A DNA stretch of 39,720 nucleotides from an uncultured Pseudomonadota bacterium (lineage in GTDB: Bacteria > Myxococcota_A > UBA796 > UBA9615): contig CALAGR010000119.1 of NCBI GenBank assembly GCA_937891735.1, positions 1 to 39,720 on the forward strand. The letters are read 5' to 3'. Below, one piece after another: positions 29,875 through 39,720 of the stretch (position 1 is its first letter; each line of letters opens with the position of its first letter). Below the pieces are notes generated by a model. It made no database searches. It was not told where the DNA came from and worked only from the letters and a program-made list of their open reading frames with translations. Position numbers and translations under genes: made by a program.

Positions 29875-31271
29875 GGCGCGCGCTCGGCCAGCCACCAGGT
29901 CAGCACCGCCATGGCGGCGGCGTTCCGGCGGAAGACGATGGGGTCGATCTTGTCCAGGGTGTCGGCCTCGGTGTGGTGGATCGGCCAATAGCCCGTGGTG
30001 TCGTGGTCCACGCCGAAGCCCGGCGTGCCCGTGGCGATGAGGGGCGCGATGTCCGAGCCGGCGTAGGACTGGCGAAACCCGTCGGCCTGCAGCGGAGCCA
30101 GCAGCGGACGCACCGCCTGTAGCTGCTCGACCAGGACCTCGTAGGCCGCCTCGTCCTGGTCGCTGTAGCGGCCCGCCTCGGGGCCCGTGCGGCGCACATC
30201 CAGGCTGAAGCCCGCCGCCGCCCCCGTGCCCGTGTCCGACTCGATGGCCGCCACGTGGCGCTCGCCGGCGTGGGCCTGCGCGTAGGCCCTGCCTCCCGCG
30301 AGCCCGTTCTCCTCGTTGGTGAACAGCACGATGCGCACGGTGCGGCGCGGGGCCTGGGGCAGGCGCGCGATGAGCCGCCCCACCTCCAGCGCCGACACGC
30401 AGCCGCCGCCGTCGTCCTGGGCCCCCTGGCCCACGTCCCAGCTGTCCAGGTGGCAGCCCACGACCACGATCTCGTCGGGCAGCTCGCGCCCCATCACCTC
30501 GCCCACCACGTTGGCGCTGGGGGCCGTGCCTGCATCGTGGCTGCCCAGCTCCAGCCGTACGCGGGCGGGCGCGCCGGCCTCCTGCAGGCGGTGCATGCGC
30601 GAGGCGGCCTCCACGGTCACCGCCGCGGCAGGGATCCGGGGGGCGTCCTCGTCGTACTCCATGTTGCCCGTGTGCGGCGTGTCCAGGCTGACCGGGGTGA
30701 CGGAGCGGACCAGGGCCGCCACCGCGCCCCGACGGGCCGCCGCGCTCGCGCCGTGTCCGCGGTACTGCACCGTGGCGCCGTAGGTGGTGAAGGGCACGTC
30801 GAACAGCACGATGCGCCCCGCGATCTCGGCGTCGGGCAGCGCATCCAGCTCATCGAAGGACGACACCACGAGCACGTCCGCCTCGACGCCCCCCTCCGGC
30901 GTGCCCACCGATCCGCCCAGCGCCAGCACGTCGAGCTCCTGTTCACGGGGGGACAGCTGGGTCAGGCGCTCGTGCCCGCGCACCCACACCGGCACCGTCA
31001 CCGGCTCGGCCCGCACGTTGGCGAGGGCGTCCTGATTCATCGCGTCCTGGGCCCAGGCGATGGCCTGATCCAGCGCGGGGCTGCCCGACAGCCGGTGCCC
31101 GATCCGGTCGCACAGGTGCTCCAGGCGCAGCCAGGACACCTCGCTCGTCAGGGCCTCGCCGATGAGCTGGGCCGGCGCCGCCACGGGGGCGGGCGTGGCC
31201 TTCTTTCGGGCGTGCGCGGGCCCCGGGATCAGCAGCAGCGCCGACGCGGCCAGGGCGGCTTCAACTCTCAT
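29871..31271 (-). CDS. Secreted M28-family metallopeptidase
   Basis: A 466-residue exported zinc peptidase resembling carboxypeptidase Q. It has a signal peptide (about 1-21), an N-terminal part that includes a PA-like inserted domain (about 120-230), and the catalytic M28 core: HLD (His274, Asp276), the QDDGGG bridging Asp, the TNEENG catalytic Glu pair, an ESDTG Asp, and a C-terminal HHTEADTLD His. All zinc ligands appear present. It would act as an aminopeptidase or dipeptidase outside the cytoplasm. An AAGGA ribosome binding site lies eight bases before the ATG at 31271. The start overlaps the FadL-like gene by 11 bp and its stop overlaps the SGNH gene. Confidence 0.9.
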   Translation of the reverse strand: MRVEAALAASALLLIPGPAHARKKATPAPVAAPAQLIGEALTSEVSWLRLEHLCDRIGHRLSGSPALDQAIAWAQDAMNQDALANVRAEPVTVPVWVRGHERLTQLSPREQELDVLALGGSVGTPEGGVEADVLVVSSFDELDALPDAEIAGRIVLFDVPFTTYGATVQYRGHGASAAARRGAVAALVRSVTPVSLDTPHTGNMEYDEDAPRIPAAAVTVEAASRMHRLQEAGAPARVRLELGSHDAGTAPSANVVGEVMGRELPDEIVVVGCHLDSWDVGQGAQDDGGGCVSALEVGRLIARLPQAPRRTVRIVLFTNEENGLAGGRAYAQAHAGERHVAAIESDTGTGAAAGFSLDVRRTGPEAGRYSDQDEAAYEVLVEQLQAVRPLLAPLQADGFRQSYAGSDIAPLIATGTPGFGVDHDTTGYWPIHHTEADTLDKIDPIVFRRNAAAMAVLTWWLAERAP

Positions 31272-32847
31272 CGGGTTCGTCCTTGTGCTGCGCCACCCGC
31301 TTGCCGATGGCCCCCAGGTGCACGGCCACGTTGATGCCCAGCTGGTTGACGGCCGCAGTGTAGGTGCCCGCGTCCACCTCGTTGGACGGCACGCCCTCGA
31401 GGGCCAGCCCGCCGTTGGCAGGGACCCCGGACGCGATGTTGCGGTCGGCGTAGAAGGTGTGCGCGTAGGTGATGTGCACCTCCACCAGCGAGCGGGCGGA
31501 GGGCGCGTTCGCCCCCAGCAGCAGCGACACGCCCCCCGAGGCCATGACCTTGTGCCCGTCGTGCATCGTCAACGTCATCGTCTCGTCGGGGATGGCGGGC
31601 GCTTCGTACATCCAGCCGGCGCGCAGGGCCAGGAGCGGCAGGGGGCGCACCTCGGCGCCGGCGCGGATCGACCATGTGTTCCGGTAGCTCGCGGGCACGA
31701 CCACGCGGCCGCTGCCCCCCTCGCCGGCGTAGGTGGCCAGGCCGCTGCCGGACCCCGGAGGCGCGCTGTCCTCGTCGCCGCAGTCCACCCCCAGGCCGCT
31801 GGCGATGGGGCACAGACCCACGCGGTACAGGTAGTCCACCAGGGGCTCCGGGCCGAGATCGTCGTCGGGGTTGTCGTAGTACAGGTCGATGGCGACCTCG
31901 TCGGTGCTCAGATCGCCGCTGCCGTTCCAGAACTCCACGTGCAGATCGAGCCCGAACATCAAGACGTCCTCGATGGGCTCCAGATCCACGCCGAAGCGCA
32001 GGTGCCCCGGCAGGCCGCCGTGCACGGTGACGTCCTCGTCCGCGCCCACCACGAACAGGGGCCCATCGCCGAGCAGGTCCAGGGTGGTGGACTCGGCGCC
32101 GATCACGCCGCTCAGCGTGGCCCGGCCTGCGCCCTTGAACCGGTAGGGCGGATCGACGCTCACGCCGAACCGCAGCCAGGGCAGGGGCATGATCATCACG
32201 CCGAGGTTGAACCAGGGCCGGACCTGCTGCGCGGAGAAGGACGCGAGCACGTCCCAGTCCGGGTCCTCGGGGTTGGTGGACTCGCCCGTGGCCAGCACGT
32301 CGGCGGACGCCTTGAAGCTCTCCGTCAGCTTCAAGTACAGCAGCTGGAAGGACCCGCCGAAGGACAGCCAGGGCACCGGCCGCAGCGCGACGGCGAGGGC
32401 GATGTTGCCCTGGATGAGCTCCTGGTCGATGAGCCGGTAGCGCCCGGGGCCGTCGGGATCGAAGCGCTGGATCGGGGCCGGGGGCGCGTACAGCCCCAGG
32501 GCGATGGTCAGGTCGGGGTGCGGCAACCCCCAGGCGAGGCCGACCTCCGGGATCGGGCGCAGGTGGGGCTCCGAGCGGGTCAGGGGGAAGGCCCCGTTCA
32601 CGCCGTCGGCCCGCTGGAAGGTGCGGCTCGTGCGGTGCAGGTTCACGCCCCCGGACGCGGTCCACCCGTCGATCTGCCACAGCCCCGCGGGGTTGTAGTG
32701 CAGCGCCCCGGTGATGTCCGAGGCGCGGGCGGTCCAGGCGCCGCCGCGGCCCAGGGCGATGGTGCCCACGTCCGGCGTGAAGAGCCCGCCCGCGAGGGCC
32801 GGGGTCGGAGCAGCGAGCAGGGCCAGCAGGAGCAGGGCGCGGCGCAT
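31261..32847 (-). CDS. FadL/OmpP1-family outer-membrane transport protein
   Basis: A 528-residue outer-membrane beta-barrel protein of the FadL type. It has a signal peptide (about 1-19, ALA before GGLF). The hatch-type N-terminus GTIALGRGGAWTARASDITGALHYNPAGL is diagnostic of the family, and alternating amphipathic strands extend to the end. Family members import hydrophobic substrates such as long-chain fatty acids, toluene or other lipophilic compounds. A Cys/Asp/Gly-rich loop (about 355-380) may bind metal or be an extracellular loop. The ATG at 32847 overlaps the amidohydrolase stop (TGATG), so the genes are coupled. Confidence 0.88.
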   Translation of the reverse strand: MRRALLLLALLAAPTPALAGGLFTPDVGTIALGRGGAWTARASDITGALHYNPAGLWQIDGWTASGGVNLHRTSRTFQRADGVNGAFPLTRSEPHLRPIPEVGLAWGLPHPDLTIALGLYAPPAPIQRFDPDGPGRYRLIDQELIQGNIALAVALRPVPWLSFGGSFQLLYLKLTESFKASADVLATGESTNPEDPDWDVLASFSAQQVRPWFNLGVMIMPLPWLRFGVSVDPPYRFKGAGRATLSGVIGAESTTLDLLGDGPLFVVGADEDVTVHGGLPGHLRFGVDLEPIEDVLMFGLDLHVEFWNGSGDLSTDEVAIDLYYDNPDDDLGPEPLVDYLYRVGLCPIASGLGVDCGDEDSAPPGSGSGLATYAGEGGSGRVVVPASYRNTWSIRAGAEVRPLPLLALRAGWMYEAPAIPDETMTLTMHDGHKVMASGGVSLLLGANAPSARSLVEVHITYAHTFYADRNIASGVPANGGLALEGVPSNEVDAGTYTAAVNQLGINVAVHLGAIGKRVAQHKDEPDES

Positions 32848-34268
32848 CAGGGCAGTGATAGCACCCGGCGGCCGTCCGCCCATACGGCGACGATGTCGGA
32901 CACCGCTGCGATGTCCCGGGTGGGATCGCCACGGACCAGCAGCAGATCCGCCTCGAACCCCGGGCGCACCGCGCCGATCCGGTCGTCCAGGCCCAGGAAC
33001 GCGGCGTTGCTCGCGGTGGCCGCCCGCAGCACGTCCGGCGCAGGCACCCCCGCCGCCACGAGCAGCTCGAGCTCGCGGTGCAGGGCGGCGCCCGGATAGC
33101 AGCCGACGTTGGCGGAGTCGGAGCCCGCCAGCAGCGTGACCCCCGCGTCCACGATGGTGCGGGTGTTCTCGGCCAGCAGGGGCTGTCCCGCCCGCACCAC
33201 GTCGAACCAGGCGTGCAGGGGCTCGGGCAGGTCCGTCGCGGTCAGCTCCGGCACGCGGCGCAGGAGCGCCGCCATGTTGGCCTGGGGGGCGAGCCGTCGC
33301 TCCAACGCGGTCAGCGGCGCGCGGCGGTCGAGCAGCTCGGTGAGGCGGGTCCACACCTGCAGCGTCGTGGCCACCGGGATCCCCTCCCGGGCCAGGAGCT
33401 GGGCGGTCTCGGGGGTGATCCGATCACGGTACGGCAGGTGCACCAGGGCGCCCACGCCCGCCTGAGCGGCGCGGCGCGCGTCGGCGTCGGTGCCCACGTG
33501 GGCGATGACGATGCGGTCGTGGGCCCGGGCGGCGGCCACGATGGCGCGCAGGGTGGGATCGTCGAGCTCCGGGCCGTGCACCGGGATGTCGTCCAGCATC
33601 ACCTTGATGACGTGCGCGCCGCCGGCGACGAGCCCCGCCACCGCGGCCTGTGCCTCCTGGGGGCCGGCGATGGGCAGGGCCAGGTGCTCCTTGACGAAGT
33701 CGTGCAAGAACCAGGGCAGCACTGCTTCGAAGATGGCGATGGGGTGTCCGCCGGGAGCGGTCAGGGCCGGCCCCGCGTACAGGATCTCGGGCCCCGCCAC
33801 GTCGCCGTGCCGGGTGGCCTCGCCGAGCTCCCGCAGCTCGTCCAGGGGTCCGCTCGTATCCAGCACGGTCGTCACCCCGGCGAGGACCAGCGCACCGAGG
33901 TGGTGGCGGGTCTCCGGGAGCGCCAGCGGACCGGGCAGGGCCGTCCCCGAAGCCAGGTGCACGTGCACGTCGATCAGCCCGGGGAGCAGGGTCAGGCCCG
34001 CGCCCTCGATGAGCACCAGGCCCGGCTCTCCGGCGCCGGCGGCAGGCCCGACCGCCTCGATCCGCCCGTCGCGCAGGACGACGTCGGCAGGGCCGGTGAC
34101 GAGCCCCGCGGCCGCGTCCAGGACCATCACCCCGGCGATGCGCGTGGGCACCGCGGCTGAGACGGAGGCCGGGTTGGAGGGCCCGCGCACGGCCCGCACC
34201 AGGGCGAACAGTCCGACCGAGGCGATCAGGACCACCACCGCCAGGCCCCGCCAGATGCGCCGCCTCAT
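32847..34268 (-). CDS. Membrane-anchored or exported amidohydrolase (imidazolonepropionase-like)
   Basis: A 473-residue amidohydrolase-superfamily enzyme with an N-terminal hydrophobic segment (8-24) that acts as anchor or signal. The metal-binding motif is DVHVH (His102, His104). A Lys in VIKVMLDD, a His in VIAHVG, a further His in GALVHLP and the terminal Asp in LLAGSDSA complete the TIM-barrel metal site. The composite beta-sandwich domain flanks the barrel. Relatives include imidazolonepropionase-like and prolidase-like Xaa-Pro-type hydrolases; the substrate is not predictable. The ATG at 34268 is preferred because the additional upstream 26 residues lie in the non-coding gap and the next gene. 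It follows the fibrinogen-like gene by 22 bp. Confidence 0.88.
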   Translation of the reverse strand: MRRRIWRGLAVVVLIASVGLFALVRAVRGPSNPASVSAAVPTRIAGVMVLDAAAGLVTGPADVVLRDGRIEAVGPAAGAGEPGLVLIEGAGLTLLPGLIDVHVHLASGTALPGPLALPETRHHLGALVLAGVTTVLDTSGPLDELRELGEATRHGDVAGPEILYAGPALTAPGGHPIAIFEAVLPWFLHDFVKEHLALPIAGPQEAQAAVAGLVAGGAHVIKVMLDDIPVHGPELDDPTLRAIVAAARAHDRIVIAHVGTDADARRAAQAGVGALVHLPYRDRITPETAQLLAREGIPVATTLQVWTRLTELLDRRAPLTALERRLAPQANMAALLRRVPELTATDLPEPLHAWFDVVRAGQPLLAENTRTIVDAGVTLLAGSDSANVGCYPGAALHRELELLVAAGVPAPDVLRAATASNAAFLGLDDRIGAVRPGFEADLLLVRGDPTRDIAAVSDIVAVWADGRRVLSLP

Positions 34269-34290
34269 CGTCGTCTGCGGACCCAACGGC

Positions 34291-36249
<1,959 letters not shown>

Positions 36250-36379
36250 CCGGCCTCCCGCAGGGCGCCCCGTCAGCGCCATTCCTCAACCCCTCCACCC
36301 GAATCAGGTGCAAAGGACATGATAGGCCATGCGCGAACCGCAGGGAAATCCAGGGGAAACGCGGCCCAGGCGCCCTCTC
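36250..36379. promoter_or_regulatory. Gap between CARDB and fibrinogen-like genes
   Basis: This 130-bp non-coding region is less GC-rich than its neighbours. On the minus strand it holds TATCAT, a possible -10 box, but no matching -35 was found. It is long enough for a separate promoter for the downstream genes. Confidence 0.3.
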
Positions 36380-38113
36380 TCAGAGGATCAGGGTCAGCGT
36401 GCCCACGACGAGCTCGTTGTCCGACTCGTCGCTCTCCGGGACCACGTCGGTGGCGTCCACCTCGATGATCACCTGGTACGTGCCGGGCAGCAGGGGGGTC
36501 GGCACGGGGATGGCGGGCAGCGAGCTCGTGGTGCCGCCGGGCAGGTTGCCGCTGCGGTTCGCGGAGATGATCTCGAACACCGAACCCGCGGACGTCGACG
36601 TCGTGGACAGGTGCACCTTGTTGACGATGGGGTTGGTGGCCGTCACCCCCACGGTGTCGCCCCCGCCGACGTTCGCGTAGTCGTAGCCCGCCAGCACCAT
36701 GCTGCCCTGGGTGATCGTGCTGGGCAGCAGGACCCCGGTCCATCCCACGGGCTGCAGGTTGGGGGCGCAGACCGTCTGGCCGGCGCAGCCCGGGTCGTCG
36801 CAGTCCACCAGCGTGTCGAAGTCGTCGTCCACGCCGTTGGTGCAGTCCTCGACGTTGCTGCTCGGGAGCACCACCACCTGGCCGGCGACGAGCTCGTTGT
36901 TGCCCTCGTCCGACTCCGCGACCACGTCCGTGGCGTCCGCCTCGAGCACCAGCCAGTAGGTCCCGGGCAGCGCGACGACGGTGACCGGAGTCTGGGCCAG
37001 CGAGCCGGACCCGCCCGGGGCGAGCGTGCTGCTGCGGGTGCCCGAGCGCAGCACCGTCACGGAGCCCGCCGCCGACTGGGTCGTGGACAGGTGAATCCGG
37101 TTGATCATGGGATCCAGGGACGTGAGCACGGCGGCGACGCCTCCGCTGTTCGTGTACCCGTAGCCCACCGACAGCGTGTCCCCGGGCTCCAGGCTCACCG
37201 GAAGCGTGGGCGAGGTCAGCGCGGTGGGCTCGATGTCGGGCAGGCAGAAGGGGTCGGCGGCGCAGTCGGTGTCGGCGCAGTCGGTGGAGCCGTCGCCGTC
37301 GTTGTCCGCGCCGTCGTCGCACACCTCGGCTCCGAGCACCGCCTGGATGGTGAGGGTGCCCGCGACCAGCACGTTGTTGCCCTCGTCTGACTCCGCCACG
37401 GCGTCGTTTGCGTCCACCTCGAGCAGCACCGTCCAGGTGCCGGGGCCGACGGTGGGGGTCTGGGACGAGGCCGCCAGGGAGGACGCCGCGCCGGCGCCCA
37501 GGTCGGTGCTCCGTGAGCCCTGCACGAGGACCTGCACCGAGTCGGCCACGAGCGCCGATGTGGACAGGTGCACGCGGTTGACGATGGGGCTGGCCGACGT
37601 GATCCCGGTCGTGGCGGCGCCGCCGTTGGAGTAGCTGTAGCCGACGCTCACGGGATCGCCCGCGTCGATGGTCAAGGGCAGGGCCAGGCCGGTCAGGCCA
37701 TCCGCCACGATGTCCGGCAGGGCGACCGCCGAATCGTCGTCGTCGTCGTCGTCATCGTCGTCGTCGTCGTCGTCATCGTCATCACCGGGATCCGGCTCGT
37801 CGGTGCTGTCGTCATCGTCGTCGTCGTCGTCATCGTCGTCGTCGTCGCCCGTGACGTCGTCGTCGTCGCCCGAGTCGTCGTCGTCGCCCGAGTCGTCATC
37901 GTCCCCGGAGTCGTCGTCGTCGCCCGAGTCATCGTCGTCGCCCGAGTCATCGTCGTCGCTTCCGGTCACGTCGTCGTCGTCGCCGCCCGAGTCGTCGTCA
38001 TCGGCGCCGATGAGGTCGTCGTCGTCTCCGATCAGCGTCGGCGCATCGGTCTCCACGCAGCCCCCCACGAGCACCAGCAGCGCAAGCAGGAGCAGGGCAG
38101 GGGAGCGGTGCAC
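36380..38113 (-). CDS. Poly-Asp lipoprotein with three CARDB domains
   Basis: A 577-residue predicted lipoprotein (lipobox VGGC, Cys19). A highly acidic stalk spans about 28-132, with six SGDDDD-like units and runs of 13 and 17 Asp. Three CARDB-type adhesion domains (about 133-256, 293-414, 449-577) end in the repeated motif VxESDExxNxLVxG. They are joined by two Cys/Asp loops (VCDDGADNDGDG, CTNGVDDDFDT) that look Ca2+-binding. CARDB domains are found in bacterial surface adhesins. The start is a GTG at 38113, the first one that gives a proper signal peptide. It follows the VWA gene by 20 bp. Confidence 0.85.
   Translation of the reverse strand: MHRSPALLLLALLVLVGGCVETDAPTLIGDDDDLIGADDDDSGGDDDDVTGSDDDDSGDDDDSGDDDDSGDDDDSGDDDDSGDDDDVTGDDDDDDDDDDDDDSTDEPDPGDDDDDDDDDDDDDDDDDSAVALPDIVADGLTGLALPLTIDAGDPVSVGYSYSNGGAATTGITSASPIVNRVHLSTSALVADSVQVLVQGSRSTDLGAGAASSLAASSQTPTVGPGTWTVLLEVDANDAVAESDEGNNVLVAGTLTIQAVLGAEVCDDGADNDGDGSTDCADTDCAADPFCLPDIEPTALTSPTLPVSLEPGDTLSVGYGYTNSGGVAAVLTSLDPMINRIHLSTTQSAAGSVTVLRSGTRSSTLAPGGSGSLAQTPVTVVALPGTYWLVLEADATDVVAESDEGNNELVAGQVVVLPSSNVEDCTNGVDDDFDTLVDCDDPGCAGQTVCAPNLQPVGWTGVLLPSTITQGSMVLAGYDYANVGGGDTVGVTATNPIVNKVHLSTTSTSAGSVFEIISANRSGNLPGGTTSSLPAIPVPTPLLPGTYQVIIEVDATDVVPESDESDNELVVGTLTLIL
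37733..38030 (-). repeat. Poly-Asp triplet repeat tract in the CARDB lipoprotein
   Basis: Long runs of GAC/GAT codons: 17 Asp at 37733-37783 and 13 Asp at 37808-37846, then a series of SGDDDD units. Occasional GAT codons break up the pure GAC runs. Confidence 0.92.
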
Positions 38114-38133
38114 GATGCGCTCGACCTCAGGAC

Positions 38134-39720
38134 TCAGGGCGTGACGCTGACCACGAAGCTCAGGTCCCACTGCGCCAGCACCACGCCGCCGTCCCCGATC
38201 AGGGTCGTGGGCACCACGAACACCGTGTCGCTGAACATCGTGGCGAGGGCCGTGGGCGTGGGCTCGAGGGTGATCGTGAAGACCACCGTGCTCATGGCGG
38301 GCACGTCGAACAGCACCGGCGGGTCCACGTCCGTGATGGCGCCGGTCGGATCGGTGGTGATCAGCTCCATGTCGTAGGTGACGTTGGCCGTGAACTCCTC
38401 GATGCCGTCCACCACCTGATCGACGATGTCGTACGAGCTGGAGCTGTAGACCATCCACTCGCCCGCGTCGGCCGTGCCGTTGCCGTTCAGGTCGAGCCAG
38501 GAGTCCGTCCAGCCGGCGACCATCTCCATCGCCTGGATGGGGTCGGGGGTGCCGGCGGCGACGCCGATGGCCCGGGCGTTGATGTCGGACAGCGCCGCGC
38601 TCAGCATGGGCGCCGAGGCGTCCGGGTCACAGCCAGTGGGCGGGGTGGCCCCCTTCGGACCCTCGCCGTAGGGCGGCAGGGAGTTCCGCACGGTGGCGTC
38701 CGTGGCGTACACCAGGATCGGCACGGCGCCCGTGCGGTAGCCGTTGCCGCCCAGGTTGCCGGTGCCTGCGACGCCCGCGCTGTAGGTGCCGGACACGGCG
38801 CCGTTGAAGGCGTCGTTGGGGCTCGAGATGAAGGGCCGCACGTCCTCGGTGGCGTCGTACTGCCCGTTGCAGTTCATGTCGTAGCCCGCGCCGACGGCGG
38901 CCTGGTACAGGGCCTCGATCTGGGACTCGGCCCAGTCGGATCCGCCCTCTGCGGTCAGCCCCGCCAGCGCGTTCTGGGCCGCCGACAGGTTCGTCGTCTG
39001 CTGCTGGTGCCGCTTGAAGGGCAGATCCCCGAAGTCCGCGCTGCCCATGTCGCCGAAGGCGTAGTCGTCGTGGGACGCCACGCCGAAGGTGAGGTCGGGG
39101 ATGAACGCGTTGATGGCGGCGGCCGCGCTCTGGAAGTTGTCGGCGACGTCGTCCAGCGTGCCCTGCATCGAGCCCGTCTCGTCCAGGATGAAGATCACGT
39201 CACCCATCTGGATCTGGGTGTCGTAGGTCACCTGAACGACGTTGACCTCCCACGCGTTGAGGGGGATCCCGTTGGTGCCCACGCAGAAGTCGAGGGGGTC
39301 GGTGGGGTCGGAGCCGCAGTACTGCTCCTGCAGATCCGTCCAGCCGTCGCCGTCGGTGTCGCTGGACAGGGGGTCGGTGCCATTGGCGACCTCGTCGTCG
39401 TCGGTCACGCCGTCGTTGTCCGAGTCGGTGTCGTTCGCGTCGGGGATGCCGTCGCCGTCGGTGTCGCCGTCGCCCTCGTCCTCGTTGGAGATGCCGTCGC
39501 CGTCGGTGTCCCCGTCCTCGCCGTCGGGGATGCCGTCGCCGTCGCTGTCGTCATCCTGGAAGTTGGGGATGCCGTCGCCGTCGGTGTCGTCGTACCCCTC
39601 CTCGGAGTCGGGGATGCCGTCGCCGTCGCTGTCGGTGTCGAGGTAGTCGGGGATGCCGTCGCCGTCGGTGTCGCCGGTGCCCTCGCCGTCGTCGGGGATG
39701 CCGTCGCCGTCCGCGTCCCC
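38134..39720 (-). CDS. VWA-domain protein with TSP3-type Asp repeats, N-terminus outside window
   Basis: The frame is open to the right edge of the window, so the start is missing. At least 529 residues are visible. The upstream part consists of Ca2+-binding thrombospondin-3-type repeats (DTDGDGIPD units), followed by a von Willebrand factor A domain with the MIDAS motif DETGS (a DxTxS variant of DxSxS), [16 protein letters not shown] and a conserved Cys-containing loop. A beta-sandwich closes the protein (about the last 100 residues). TSP3 and VWA domains bind Ca2+ or Mg2+ and mediate surface adhesion. It is the first gene seen of the minus-strand surface-protein series and stops 20 bp before the CARDB gene start. 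Confidence 0.85.
   Translation of the reverse strand, partial: GDADGDGIPDDGEGTGDTDGDGIPDYLDTDSDGDGIPDSEEGYDDTDGDGIPNFQDDDSDGDGIPDGEDGDTDGDGISNEDEGDGDTDGDGIPDANDTDSDNDGVTDDDEVANGTDPLSSDTDGDGWTDLQEQYCGSDPTDPLDFCVGTNGIPLNAWEVNVVQVTYDTQIQMGDVIFILDETGSMQGTLDDVADNFQSAAAAINAFIPDLTFGVASHDDYAFGDMGSADFGDLPFKRHQQQTTNLSAAQNALAGLTAEGGSDWAESQIEALYQAAVGAGYDMNCNGQYDATEDVRPFISSPNDAFNGAVSGTYSAGVAGTGNLGGNGYRTGAVPILVYATDATVRNSLPPYGEGPKGATPPTGCDPDASAPMLSAALSDINARAIGVAAGTPDPIQAMEMVAGWTDSWLDLNGNGTADAGEWMVYSSSSYDIVDQVVDGIEEFTANVTYDMELITTDPTGAITDVDPPVLFDVPAMSTVVFTITLEPTPTALATMFSDTVFVVPTTLIGDGGVVLAQWDLSFVVSVTP
39445..39720 (-). repeat. TSP3-coding tandem repeats
   Basis: The core gatgccgtcgccgtcg recurs at 39445, 39490, 39529, 39568, 39613, 39652 and 39697, with spacings of 39 or 45 bp (13 or 15 residues). 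It encodes DGDGIP-type Ca2+ loops and continues past the window edge. Confidence 0.9.

Noticed and set aside
26131..29991. Long open frame of 1286 codons on the plus strand opposite copA and the SGNH gene
   Set aside because: Shadow of clear genes on the other strand; no recognisable motifs.

Overview
This is a gene-dense, high-GC (roughly 70%) bacterial chromosome segment. No rRNA, tRNA, CRISPR array, transposase or phage gene was recognised. Several family-level signs point to Myxococcota or a related former deltaproteobacterial group. These are two proteins with MYXO-CTERM-like C-termini (Cys, hydrophobic helix, Arg cluster), MopE-type Cys/Asp metal-binding motifs, a choice-of-anchor-L-like protein, many lipoproteins with Asp-rich stalks, and a eukaryote/archaea-type prolyl-tRNA synthetase. 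The assignment is an inference; no marker gene fixes the taxon.

Layout. 1-2332 (+): the end of a phosphodiester glycosidase, an FGE-fold lipoprotein (ATGA overlap) and a MYXO-CTERM-like protein. 2326-6703 (-): a Tat-exported TldD lipoprotein, its TldE/PmbA partner, a damaged hemerythrin-GGDEF gene and a bacterioferritin-like protein. 6888-8537: a PilP-like protein, an exported thermonuclease-like protein and a stand-alone secretin-type STN protein. 8538-9014: a non-coding island with a 16-bp tandem repeat and a perfect 12-bp hairpin. 9015-18304: mostly secreted proteins, including an LVIVD-propeller lipoprotein, a choice-of-anchor-L/IPT protein and a thioester-containing alpha-2-macroglobulin of 1470 residues. 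18346-25555 (-): a REC-PAS-GGDEF-EAL protein, a CBS-pair protein, a PEGA-like protein, ProS, a LysR regulator and a MenH-like hydrolase. 25578-26045 (+) is a small membrane-anchored NTF2-like protein.

26049-39720 is entirely on the minus strand. copA-copZ is a copper-efflux pair preceded by a textbook MerR/CueR-type promoter with a 19-bp spacer and the ACCTTCC-N7-GGAAGG dyad. Upstream of it is a tightly packed series running from the right edge of the window: a VWA/TSP3-repeat protein, a poly-Asp CARDB lipoprotein, a poly-Asp MopE/P-domain/fibrinogen-like lipoprotein, an amidohydrolase, a FadL-type outer-membrane channel, an M28 peptidase and an SGNH-fold protein. Overlapping stop/start codons between the last four argue that they are co-expressed.

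The best candidate for an undescribed system is this last block: surface proteins with Asp-rich stalks and adhesion-type domains, followed by exported hydrolases and an outer-membrane uptake channel. Other points worth following are the exported TldD with an unsignalled TldE, the two-lesion hemerythrin-GGDEF gene, and the orphan PilP/STN pair.
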